Below are positions 46,510 through 57,046 of a DNA stretch of 64,000 bases, in pieces. Location of the stretch: positions 310,001 through 374,000 of the forward strand of contig NZ_OBDY01000007.1 in assembly GCF_900215205.1 (NCBI RefSeq), in the 5' to 3' direction. Each line of letters opens with the position of its first letter. Position 1 is the first letter of the stretch. Under the pieces are notes generated by a model, which was given only the letters and a program-made list of their open reading frames with translations, was not told the DNA's origin and did no database searches. The position numbers were made by a program, and so were the translations under genes. Source of the stretch: Paractinoplanes atraurantiacus. GTDB lineage: Bacteria > Actinomycetota > Actinomycetes > Mycobacteriales > Micromonosporaceae.

Positions 46510-46535
46510 TGTGGACAAGCGCCGAGTGTGGACAA
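46510..46535. other. Two DnaA-box-like sites
   Basis: TGTGGACAA occurs at 46510-46518 and 46527-46535, 17 bases apart, in the same orientation. Its complement TTGTCCACA is the preferred DnaA box of Streptomyces. No dnaA, dnaN or other origin gene is nearby, so this is not oriC; it might be a minor DnaA binding cluster, or chance. Confidence 0.4.
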
Positions 46536-46559
46536 GGGCGGGCGAGGGGCGATCTTGTG

Positions 46560-47084
46560 CTAGGCGCCGCTGCCGAAGAGGGGCAAAGGGAGGCTCAGAA
46601 CCTTGACCGTCCAGCGGTGGGAAACCGGGCAGCGCCTTTGGACGGCTGTATCGCGGGCGAGGGTCAGGCATTTGCCGCTGTGGACGTTCTGGATGCGGGC
46701 GGTCTCGCCGGTCGAGTCGCGCAGGCGCCACAGCCGCGAGTCGTGGCCGTCGCAGGTGTAGAGGTCGGCTCGTGCGTTGTCCCTCGTGCCGGCGCCGATG
46801 ATCGACAGGCATTTGCCGGTGGCTACGTTGAGGACCTGGAGGGCGCCGCCGGTGTCCGTGGTCGGGCGCAGGCGCCAGCGGAAGGCCTCGCCGCGGCCGC
46901 ACGGCTTCGCCACCAGGGCGGTGGTCAGGCATTGCCGGCTGGCCGCGTTGATCACCTGGAATTCGAGCCCGATCAGGTCGACCGGCCCGGGAGCGACTGG
47001 GGCGGCCTGCGCCGCGGATGCCGGGACCGAAAGGCAGACTGACAAGGCGGTGCTCAGGGCAAGGGCAGCGACAGTGAAACGCAT
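46560..47084 (-). CDS. Secreted ricin-type beta-trefoil lectin
   Basis: The 174-residue product from ATG 47084 has a signal peptide (ending near VPASA). Three repeats of the trefoil are visible: FQVINAASRQCLTTALVAKP, then LQVLNVATGKCLSIIGAGTR and ARIQNVHSGKCLTLARDTAV. Each has the C-L after a conserved K or Q, and the RLWRLRD strand is typical. It should bind carbohydrate outside the cell. It is divergent from the SARP regulator and may be controlled by it (inference). Confidence 0.88.
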   Translation of the reverse strand: MRFTVAALALSTALSVCLSVPASAAQAAPVAPGPVDLIGLEFQVINAASRQCLTTALVAKPCGRGEAFRWRLRPTTDTGGALQVLNVATGKCLSIIGAGTRDNARADLYTCDGHDSRLWRLRDSTGETARIQNVHSGKCLTLARDTAVQRRCPVSHRWTVKVLSLPLPLFGSGA

Positions 47085-47093
47085 ATTGCCCAC

Positions 47094-47099
47094 TTTATA
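47094..47099 (-). promoter_or_regulatory. Likely -10 box of the lectin gene (leaderless)
   Basis: Read on the minus strand, TATAAA lies nine bases before the ATG at 47084. This spacing would place transcription start at or next to the start codon, so the mRNA may be leaderless, and there is no ribosome site. The gap to the divergent SARP gene is only 46 bases. Confidence 0.45.
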
Positions 47100-47130
47100 G
47101 GTATTTGTCTGGTTCTTCTGGGAGGTGGGT

Positions 47131-49074
47131 GTGCGCGTCGAGTTCGGTGTCCTGGGGCCGGTCACTGCTTGGTCAGTGTCGCCGGAGAAGACCTCGGGTA
47201 CGCCGATCGCGCTCAAAGGGCCGGCCCATCGCGCCGTGCTGGCTCGGCTCATTGTGGCCCGCGGGCGGGTCGTGCCGGTCGGTCACCTCGTCGACGATCT
47301 GTGGCCGGTTGCGGCGCCGGAGGGTGCGGTCGCGGCCGTCCGGACCTTCGTCGCGGCTCTGCGCCGGGCCCTGGAGCCGGACCGGCCCCGCCGGGCGCCG
47401 GCCTCGCTGCTGGTCACCGAGGGGCCGGGGTACGCGCTGCGGGCCGAGGCCGGCAGCGTGGACGCGTGGCGCTTCGAGCGGGTCGCCGACGGGCCGCTGA
47501 GCGAGGAGGCGCTGACCGCCGCCCTCCGATGGTGGCGCGGGCCCGCCTACGCCGACTTTCCCGAGGCGCCCTGGGCGCGCGCCGACCGGGCCCGCCTCGC
47601 CGAGTTGCGGCTGCGGGCGGTGGAGCGCCTCGCCGAGGCCCGCCTCGCCGCCGGGCGGGCGGCGGCGGCCATCGCCGACCTGGACGCCCACGTCACCGAG
47701 CATTCCTGGCGTGAGGAGGCCTGGCGTCTTCTCGCCCTGGCGCTCTACCAGGCTGACCGGCAAGGGGACGCCCTCGCCGTTCTTCGCCAGGCCCGCGGGC
47801 AGTTGGTCGACCGGCTCGGCATCGACCCGGGCCCGGCCCTGCGCCGCCTCGAGAGCGACATCCTCCGGCAATCCCCCATCCCGCTGGGGACGGCCGGACG
47901 ACAGCCGGCGGCCGCCGGGGAAGTCTGGGCCGAGGTCACCGCCGACTACGACCGGCTGGTCGCCTCGGGGGCCCGGGCCCGCCTCGACTCCACGGTCGGG
48001 CTTCTGCGGGGGCTCGCCGTCACCGGTGGGGGTGGGCTGGTCGCGGCGCGGCGGCATCGGGTCGCGGCCATCGCGGCGGCCGAGGAGCTCGGGGATCCGG
48101 CGCTGACCGCGAAAGTCATCGGCTCGTACGACGTGCCGGCCATCTGGACCCGCTCGGACGACCCGGTCCAGGCGGCCGGCATCGTCGCCGCCGCCGAGCG
48201 GGCCCTCGCCCTGCTGCCGCCGGAGGACGCCGCCGCCCGGGCCCGGCTGCTGGCCACCATCGCCGTCGAGTCGCGGGGTGTCCGTGACGAGCGGGTCCGC
48301 GACTGTGCCCTCGAGGCCGAGCGGCTCGCGCGAGGGCTGGACGATCCGGGGCTGCTCGCCTTCGCGCTCAACGGCGTCTTCATGCAGAGCTGCCACCGCA
48401 CGGGCCTGGCCCCCGAACGGGACGCCATCGGCGCCGAGCTGATCACCCTCGCCGCGGCGCACGGGCTTGTCACCGCCGAAGTGCTCGGCCACCTGATCCG
48501 GCTTCAGGCCCGCTCGGCGCTGGGCGACTTCCCCTCGGCCGACACCCATGCCGGCGCCGCCGACCGGCTGGCCGCGCGGCACGAGCTGCCTCTGGTCGCC
48601 GTCTTCACGACCTGGTACCGCGCGCTGCGCCGGGCCGCCGGCGGCGCGCCCCTCCCCGTGGCCGAGGCGGCCTACCGGCGGGCGGCGGAACGACTCGACG
48701 GCGCCGGCATGCCCGGCCTCGAGGAAGGACTTCTGCCGCTCGCCGTCCTGTGCCTGCGTGTCTGGCGGGGCGAGCCCGCACCCACCGACGACTACGGGCC
48801 GTACGAACCGTGGGCCCGCCCGCTCGTGCTGATCGCGAACGGGCGTACCACCGAAGCTCTTGAAGCCTTGAGAGCCGCCCCCGACCCGCCGCCCGGACTG
48901 CTCGCCGAAGCTCTCTGGTGCCTGCTCGGGAGCGCCGCCCGGACCCTGGGCGACCGGCCCGCGCTCGAACGAGTCCGTGCCGCGCTGGCCCCCGCCGCCG
49001 GGGAGATCGCCGGCGCGGCCAGCGGCCTGATCACGGCGGGACCGGTCGCGGACTACACCTCCGTGCCGGTGTAG
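47131..49074 (+). CDS. SARP-type regulator (BTAD) with TPR-like region
   Basis: The 647-residue protein begins at GTG 47131 with GGAGG five bases upstream; a GTG at 47125 overlaps the ribosome site. The N terminus is an OmpR-like DNA-binding domain (VRVEFGVLGPVTAW, LKGPAHRAVLARLIVARGRV, LVDDLWP). The BTAD domain follows (about 95-250, with WREEAWRLLALALYQADRQG and RLGIDPGPALRRLESDIL). The C-terminal half is helical, with no ATPase motif. SARPs activate secondary metabolism or local genes. The nearby lectin is the closest candidate target. Confidence 0.9.
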   Translation: MRVEFGVLGPVTAWSVSPEKTSGTPIALKGPAHRAVLARLIVARGRVVPVGHLVDDLWPVAAPEGAVAAVRTFVAALRRALEPDRPRRAPASLLVTEGPGYALRAEAGSVDAWRFERVADGPLSEEALTAALRWWRGPAYADFPEAPWARADRARLAELRLRAVERLAEARLAAGRAAAAIADLDAHVTEHSWREEAWRLLALALYQADRQGDALAVLRQARGQLVDRLGIDPGPALRRLESDILRQSPIPLGTAGRQPAAAGEVWAEVTADYDRLVASGARARLDSTVGLLRGLAVTGGGGLVAARRHRVAAIAAAEELGDPALTAKVIGSYDVPAIWTRSDDPVQAAGIVAAAERALALLPPEDAAARARLLATIAVESRGVRDERVRDCALEAERLARGLDDPGLLAFALNGVFMQSCHRTGLAPERDAIGAELITLAAAHGLVTAEVLGHLIRLQARSALGDFPSADTHAGAADRLAARHELPLVAVFTTWYRALRRAAGGAPLPVAEAAYRRAAERLDGAGMPGLEEGLLPLAVLCLRVWRGEPAPTDDYGPYEPWARPLVLIANGRTTEALEALRAAPDPPPGLLAEALWCLLGSAARTLGDRPALERVRAALAPAAGEIAGAASGLITAGPVADYTSVPV

Positions 49075-49685
49075 AACGCGTACGTCCGGTCGGCCCGCGC
49101 CTGCGCCGCCTCCGGGTCGTCGCCCTGAGCGACCGACGCCGCCGCCCACGCGTCGGTGCTCAGCCGCATGAACGTCTGACCCTCGACGGTGGTGTGCCAG
49201 TCCTGCATGGTCGACGGGTCGGGCGCGTTCGCCGGGTCGCTGATGTAGCCGGCCAGCCCGAACAGCCCGAGGTCCCAGCCGACGCCGGTGGCGCCGGGCC
49301 CGTACACGTCCCAGAACTGGTCCTCCACATGCGCCACGTGCTCGAGGGTGAAGCGGGCGCCGTCGCCCTCCGCGCTCAGCCGCACCTCGATCCAGCTGAC
49401 CTGGCCGCCGAACTCCCACGTCGCGTCGTAGCCGTTCGGCTTGTCGCAGCGGGAGATCGTGCCGCTGGCGTTGCCGGTCAGCTCGTAGCGGCCGCCCTCC
49501 TTGAGCTCGCCCGCGATCGGCAGGAACCAGCGCGGGATCCGCTCGGCGCTCGTGACGACCTCCCACAGGTCGTCGACGTCCGTGTCGTACACCTGGCTGA
49601 TCGTCATGACGCGGGCCTCACCCGCCTCCAGGACGCGGCTTCCGAGCGTGCGGCGTACCTGGCTGATCTGTTCCTTGACGTCCAC
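49053..49685 (-). CDS. SRPBCC (AHSA1-like) protein
   Basis: The 210-residue protein begins at GTG 49685, chosen because the sequence VKEQISQVRRTLGSRVLEAG is conserved at this family's N terminus when it follows an ArsR gene. The rest is a START-like fold: ISQVYDTDVDDLWEVVTSAE, RIPRWFLPIAGELKEGGRYE and VSWIEVRLSAEGDGARFTLE. It should bind a hydrophobic ligand. It overlaps the ArsR gene by 68 bases, and overlaps the 3' end of the SARP gene by 22 bases. Confidence 0.85.
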   Translation of the reverse strand: MDVKEQISQVRRTLGSRVLEAGEARVMTISQVYDTDVDDLWEVVTSAERIPRWFLPIAGELKEGGRYELTGNASGTISRCDKPNGYDATWEFGGQVSWIEVRLSAEGDGARFTLEHVAHVEDQFWDVYGPGATGVGWDLGLFGLAGYISDPANAPDPSTMQDWHTTVEGQTFMRLSTDAWAAASVAQGDDPEAAQARADRTYAFYTGTEV

Positions 49686-50043
49686 CTTCGGTCCTTTCCT
49701 GAGGTTGCTCGCCGGAGAGCCGGCGCTGTCTTTTGCCGCGCGCCACCTCGGTGGCCATGGCGGCCAGATGAGGAGCCCAGAACCTTCGAAACCGCGACAG
49801 CCACGCGTCGGCCTCGCGCAGCGCGGTGTCGTCCACCGCGTACAGCCGGCGGGCCCCCTCGGGGCGCACCGTCGCGAAGCCGTTGTCCCGCAACACCTTC
49901 AGGTGCTGCGAGACCGCGGGCTGGGAGATGCCGAACTCGGCCTGGACCACCTGGGTGATCGCCCCGGACGACTGCTCACCCTCGGCGAGCAGCTCCAGGA
50001 TCCGCCGGCGGACCGGGTCACCGAGGACATCGAACGCGTGCAC
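49618..50043 (-). CDS. ArsR-family transcriptional regulator
   Basis: The 141-residue regulator has the winged helix: MHAFDVLGDPVRRRILELLA, then QAEFGISQPAVSQHLKVLRD and NGFATVRPEGARRLYAVDDT. No metal-binding cysteines are in the usual place, so it probably responds to something other than metal. Its last 68 bases overlap the SRPBCC gene, giving a coupled pair; ArsR-SRPBCC pairs are common and of unclear role. The C-terminal 35 residues (from the overlap) are low-complexity. Confidence 0.88.
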   Translation of the reverse strand: MHAFDVLGDPVRRRILELLAEGEQSSGAITQVVQAEFGISQPAVSQHLKVLRDNGFATVRPEGARRLYAVDDTALREADAWLSRFRRFWAPHLAAMATEVARGKRQRRLSGEQPQERTEGGRQGTDQPGTPHARKPRPGGG

Positions 50044-50160
50044 GAGACGTACGTTATCAGTCGGGTCTTATATAAGCCAGGTCTTAGGGACCGGCGATTC
50101 TCGCGGTGGCCGAAAACGATCTCCTGCGGCATGCTGGCCGGGACGGAAGGAGGGCGCGAC

Positions 50161-50994
50161 GTGCCCGACGTGCGTGCCAACGGCATCGACCTGCGCTACG
50201 AGACGGTCGGCGACCCGGCCGAGGAGGCCCTGCTGCTCGTGATGGGCCTGGGCGCGCAGCTGATCGACTGGCCCGTCGAGTTCTGCGAGGGCCTGGCCGC
50301 CCGCGGCTTCCACGTGATCCTGTTCGACAACCGCGACGCCGGCCTGTCCACGTCCTTCGACGGCGCCGCGGCCGTCCCCTACCTCCTCGAGGACATGGCC
50401 GCCGACACCGCCGCCCTGCTCAAGGCCCTCGGCGTCGAGAAGGCCCACGTCGTCGGCGCCTCCATGGGCGGCATGATCGCCCAGCAGCTGACGATCGACC
50501 ACCCCGGCCTGGTGGCCAGCCTCTGCTCCATCATGTCCACCACCGGCGACCGGTCGGTGGGCCGGTCCACTCCCGAGGCCGCCGCCGCGCTGGCCCGCCC
50601 GCCCGCGACGACCCGGGACGAGATCATCGCCGGCGCCGCCGCGACCTCCCGCGTGATCGGCTCCCCCGCCTACCCGGCGAGCGACGAGTGGCTCCGGAAG
50701 CGGGCCGCCGCCAAGTTCGACCGCGCCTTCAACCCGGCCGGCACCCAGCGCCAGTACGCCGCGATCGTCGCCTCCCCCGATCGCACCCCGGGCCTGCGCC
50801 AGGTCACCGTCCCCACGCTGGTCATCCACGGCGCCGCCGACCCTCTGATCGACGTCAGCGGCGGCCGCGCCACGGCCGCCGCCGTCCCCGGCGCCGAGCT
50901 CCTCGTCATCGAGGGCATGGGCCACGATCTCCCTCAGCCGCTCTGGCCCACGATCATCGACGCTATCGCCGAGAACTGTTCAAGAACGTCCTGA
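50161..50994 (+). CDS. Alpha/beta hydrolase
   Basis: The 277-residue protein starts at GTG 50161 with GGAAGGAGG upstream. It shows VMGLGAQLIDWPVEFCEGLA (oxyanion region), FDNRDAGLST, nucleophile elbow VGASMGGMIAQQL, VIHGAADPLIDVSGG with the acid and EGMGHDLPQPLW with the histidine. It resembles polyketide methylesterases such as RdmC and other small esterases. Substrate unknown. The last 32 bases overlap the epoxide hydrolase gene. Confidence 0.88.
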   Translation: MPDVRANGIDLRYETVGDPAEEALLLVMGLGAQLIDWPVEFCEGLAARGFHVILFDNRDAGLSTSFDGAAAVPYLLEDMAADTAALLKALGVEKAHVVGASMGGMIAQQLTIDHPGLVASLCSIMSTTGDRSVGRSTPEAAAALARPPATTRDEIIAGAAATSRVIGSPAYPASDEWLRKRAAAKFDRAFNPAGTQRQYAAIVASPDRTPGLRQVTVPTLVIHGAADPLIDVSGGRATAAAVPGAELLVIEGMGHDLPQPLWPTIIDAIAENCSRTS

Positions 50995-52060
50995 TGTCGT
51001 CGACGAGCAGGCCGGGCGCTTCCATGGCGAGGAAGTGCCCGCCCCGGCTCAGCTCGGTCCAGTGCACGATGTGGTGATCCCGCTCGGCCCACGGCCGGAT
51101 CGTGGCGTCGTGACCGGACACCAGCACGCCGGTCGGCACGGTGCCACGCCCGCCGCTGCCCGGCTCGCCGCCCGCGGAGAACTCCTCGTAGTAGATCTGG
51201 GCGGCGGAGGCGGCGGTGCCCGTCAGCCAGTAGACCGACACCTCGGTGAGGATGCGGTCGAGGTCGATGCTGTCCTCCGGCAGCCCCTCCACCGGGTCGG
51301 TGTGCTCCTTGAAGATCTCCAGCATCCAGGCGAGCTGACCGGCCGGTGAGTCGGTCAGGGCGTACCCCACGGTCTGCGGGCGTTTGCTGTTGCACTGCAG
51401 GTAGGCGTCGTTGTAGTTCCGCATGCGCAGCCAGCGTCGCTGATCGGCCTCGCTGAGACCGTCCGTCTCCCCGGGGGTGGTGACCAGCGCGGTGAGGTGC
51501 ACACCGGCCACCCGAAGAGGGTCGTGCCGGCCCACCTTGGCGCCGATCCAGGCGCCCCAGTCGTAGCCGTGCACGCCGTACCGGTCATATCCGAGCCGGT
51601 CCATCAGCGACGCCAGGATCCGGGCGACCCGGTCCGCGCTCATCCCCGGACCGGCCAGCGGGGTGGAGAACCCGAACCCCGGCAGCGACGGGATCACCAG
51701 ATGGAACGACTCGGACAGCGGCCCGATGACGTCGAGGAAGTCCACCACGCTGCCGGGCCAGCCGTGCAGCAGCAGCAACGGCAAGGCGTCCGGGTCGGGC
51801 GAGGGCACGTGCAGGAAGTGCACGTTCTGCCCGTCGATCGTGGTCAGGTGCTGCGGGTACCGGTTGAGCGCCGCCTCCTGCACCCGCCAGTCGAAGCCGG
51901 TGCGCCAGTAGTCGGCGACCTTACGCAGGTAGTCGACCGGAACTCCGCGGCTCCAGCCGACCCCGGGCAGCTCCTCCGGCCATCGGGTGCCGGCCAGGCG
52001 GGACTTCAGGTCGTCGAGCTGCGACTGCGCGATGTCGATGCGGAACGGGCGAAGAGTCAT
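50963..52060 (-). CDS. Epoxide hydrolase-family protein
   Basis: The 365-residue protein starts at ATG 52060 (a GTG three codons further upstream is possible). It has the N-terminal EHN domain (IAQSQLDDLKSRLAGTRWPE), HGWPGSVVDFLDV (oxyanion hole), the nucleophile aspartate in HGYDWGAWIGAKVG, two tyrosines in the cap region, and SRGGHFLAMEAP with the catalytic histidine. It should hydrolyse epoxides to diols. It is a single gene, convergent with the esterase gene. Confidence 0.9.
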   Translation of the reverse strand: MTLRPFRIDIAQSQLDDLKSRLAGTRWPEELPGVGWSRGVPVDYLRKVADYWRTGFDWRVQEAALNRYPQHLTTIDGQNVHFLHVPSPDPDALPLLLLHGWPGSVVDFLDVIGPLSESFHLVIPSLPGFGFSTPLAGPGMSADRVARILASLMDRLGYDRYGVHGYDWGAWIGAKVGRHDPLRVAGVHLTALVTTPGETDGLSEADQRRWLRMRNYNDAYLQCNSKRPQTVGYALTDSPAGQLAWMLEIFKEHTDPVEGLPEDSIDLDRILTEVSVYWLTGTAASAAQIYYEEFSAGGEPGSGGRGTVPTGVLVSGHDATIRPWAERDHHIVHWTELSRGGHFLAMEAPGLLVDDIRTFLNSSRR

Positions 52061-52157
52061 GCCGGTCACGCTAGGAAGTGATCAGGCCAAAACCTGACCT
52101 CGGAGGTACGGAATTCTCAACGGGCCCGACCGCAAGGCGCGGCCACCACCGAGGGGC

Positions 52158-52721
52158 CTACTCTCGCTGCGACTCGAGGCCGTAAGCCGCTTCCGGCCAT
52201 GTGGTCAGAACGGACCGGTCGGCCCAGTGCATGCGGTATTTGCCGGGCGTGCCGACGAGGTTGGCCGGATCGCCGGCCGGCGGGGAGGCGAATGCGGACT
52301 CGACGCGCCGCCCGCCGCGGGCTTCGTAGAAGGACTGCGCAGCCGTGTTCTGGTGAAGGACCCAGAGGTACAGGGCATCTGTCGTGGCGGCCCGGGCGGC
52401 CGCAGTGAGCAGACGGGTGCCGAGACCCTGACGTTTCGCAGCCTGGACGACGTGCAGGTTGTCCACCAGGCTCCCCCACCGCGGGTCGTGGCCGAGCCGA
52501 ACGTGCACGAAACCGATCAGCTCGCCGCCCGCCTCGGCCACGATCGTCGGATCCGTCGAGGGCCGGGCGAAGTGACCCGACCAGTAGGCGAGCCGGTTGG
52601 CGGCGACGTCGCCGTCGAGAAAAGCGTCGGAGTAGGCCCCCCGGTAGTGCCGCCGCCAACTGTCAGCGTGCAGAGCGGCGATCCGGCCGGCGTCGGCCGC
52701 CGTGGCTTGGCGCAGGAGCAT
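52158..52721 (-). CDS. GNAT-family N-acetyltransferase
   Basis: The 187-residue protein opens LLRQATAADAGRIAALHADS and has a GNAT core: GGELIGFVHVRLGHD, then NLHVVQAAKRQGLGTRLLTA with the acetyl-CoA loop QGLGTR, and HQNTAAQSFYEARGGRRVES. Acceptor unknown. It is a single gene with a gap of about 40 bases to the broken gene on the other strand. Confidence 0.9.
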   Translation of the reverse strand: MLLRQATAADAGRIAALHADSWRRHYRGAYSDAFLDGDVAANRLAYWSGHFARPSTDPTIVAEAGGELIGFVHVRLGHDPRWGSLVDNLHVVQAAKRQGLGTRLLTAAARAATTDALYLWVLHQNTAAQSFYEARGGRRVESAFASPPAGDPANLVGTPGKYRMHWADRSVLTTWPEAAYGLESQRE

Positions 52722-52760
52722 GGGACGTCACCCTAGCCGAGGATGCGGGAGGATCGATGC

Positions 52761-53139
52761 GTGATCACCCGGGAACGCGCGATCGAGGTGGTGACGGAAC
52801 AGCTCGCAGTCATGCGGCGCACCGAGAGCCGAATTCCCGAGCTGGCCATCACCACGGCCGGGCGTGTGGGAGAACCTCGGGCAGATTTACCAGGAACATG
52901 TAAAGGGGATCAAGCCGCCGGACCCGCTGCTCGACGCCGTCCGCGAGGTGCTGGCGGCCGACGGTGCCGTGGCCGCCATGCGGCACCTTCGGAAGCGGGC
53001 GCCCCTGCTGGGACTGGCGGAGGTCAAGACGTACGTCGAAGCGCTGCGGGCCGGGCGGGCGCCGGACGAGGAGCTCGCGGAGCGGGCCCGGCCGGCGCCC
53101 GAGTGGGTGCCGCCGCGGATCGAGACGATCGCGAGGTAG
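52761..53139 (+). pseudogene. Frameshifted gene: YrhB/Imm35-like start joined to an L7/L12-like tail
   Basis: GTG 52761 has a strong GGGAGG eight bases upstream and opens ITRERAIEVVTEQLAVMRRT, similar to the N terminus of YrhB/Imm35 domains. After about 35 codons the frame turns into low-complexity sequence. From 52864 a second frame carries real protein: WENLGQIYQEHVKGIKPPDP, then a segment AMRHLRKRAPLLGLAEVKTY like the ribosomal L7/L12 C-terminal-like domain, ending at 53139. That frame has no ribosome site of its own. A one-base change near 52860 would join both parts. Either the gene is broken, the sequence has an error, or frameshifting is programmed. Confidence 0.6.
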
Positions 53140-53189
53140 GATTTCGCGCGCAGGGCGTTGATGGGGACGAGTACGGCCGTAGGCAGCCA

Positions 53190-53400
53190 GGAGCGACCCG
53201 GGGTTGGTGTGAGCCCGGGGGTGAGCACGGCCCGAATATCACCCCGGAGCCGCCGGAGGAAAAGCCTCGTACAGGGGCCCAGTAGAGCCGGCCGCAAGCA
53301 CCTCGAGTGGGCCGGGGATTCCCGGTCAAGGAGGGTGGTACCGCGGGGCCCGTCAAGGCCTCGTCCCTCCGTTGGAAGCTGAACTTATCCGACGGAGGAA
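53190..53400 (+). promoter_or_regulatory. T-box riboswitch controlling ileS translation
   Basis: The conserved T-box AAGGAGGGTGGTACCGCGG lies at 53328-53346, about 60 bases before the ileS start. A likely specifier codon ATC (isoleucine) at 53238-53240 is followed by A, within a small stem I. The ribosome site GGAGG (53394-53398) is masked in one fold by CCTCCGT (53366-53372) pairing with ACGGAGG (53392-53398). So uncharged tRNA(Ile) would free the site; this is the translational form known for actinobacterial ileS. Confidence 0.9.
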
Positions 53401-53404
53401 CACG

Positions 53405-56509
<3,105 letters not shown>

Positions 56510-56514
56510 CCTCT

Positions 56515-56544
56515 GGCGGCGGGGACTTCCACGTCCCCGCCGCC
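56515..56544. terminator. Bidirectional terminator behind ileS
   Basis: GGCGGCGGGGAC (56515-56526) and GTCCCCGCCGCC (56533-56544) form a perfect 12-base stem with a 6-base loop. It lies six bases past the ileS stop and also directly follows the convergent GNAT gene. Confidence 0.88.
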
Positions 56545-56549
56545 ATTCA

Positions 56550-56972
56550 TCATCCTGCGCTTCTGCGCATGAGCCGAGACCGGCCCACCTGCTCGGTGAA
56601 ACCCCAACGGTGATAGAACGCCATCATCTCGGGCTGACAGACCAGTTCGACGCTGGCGACGCCGGCCAGGCACGGATGCCCCAGCACGGACTCCATGATC
56701 AGCGCCCCCAGACCCGCGCCACGGAGATCGGCCGCCACGACGACATCCAGGATCACCGCCAGGTACGTCTCATCGGTCAGCGCCCGGGCGAACCCGGCGA
56801 GCCGCCCGCTCCGCCGCTCGGTCACCGCCACGACGACGTCCGACCGGGCGAGCATCCGGCGTGTGTCGTCCTCCGTACGATCCGCCGCCCACCATGCCGC
56901 TCCGAACAACGCGACCAGATCCGCCACCGGCACCCCTGCGGCATCGTGCGAGATCTGCCACGAACCCTCCAC
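56550..56972 (-). CDS. GNAT-family N-acetyltransferase
   Basis: The 140-residue protein has the GNAT core: SDVVVAVTERRSGRLAGFAR, then LTDETYLAVILDVVVAADLR and GAGLGALIMESVLGHP with the acetyl-CoA loop, and VCQPEMMAFYHRWGFTEQ at the end. Acceptor unknown. It is a lone gene convergent with ileS. Confidence 0.88.
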   Translation of the reverse strand: MEGSWQISHDAAGVPVADLVALFGAAWWAADRTEDDTRRMLARSDVVVAVTERRSGRLAGFARALTDETYLAVILDVVVAADLRGAGLGALIMESVLGHPCLAGVASVELVCQPEMMAFYHRWGFTEQVGRSRLMRRSAG

Positions 56973-57046
56973 CGCGCCAGCGTCCCAAACCTTCGCAACG
57001 TACTCGCCTAGACGAAGGCCGCCGGACCTTTTCGGGGTGCTTTCAC

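Noticed and set aside
46510..46535. Chromosomal origin of replication
   Set aside because: Only two boxes, and no dnaA, dnaN, parAB or rpmH gene is in the window.
46110..46559. Open frames in the gap upstream of the metalloprotease gene
   Set aside because: No ribosome sites and no protein-like sequence; the stretch holds short repeats and DnaA-like boxes only.
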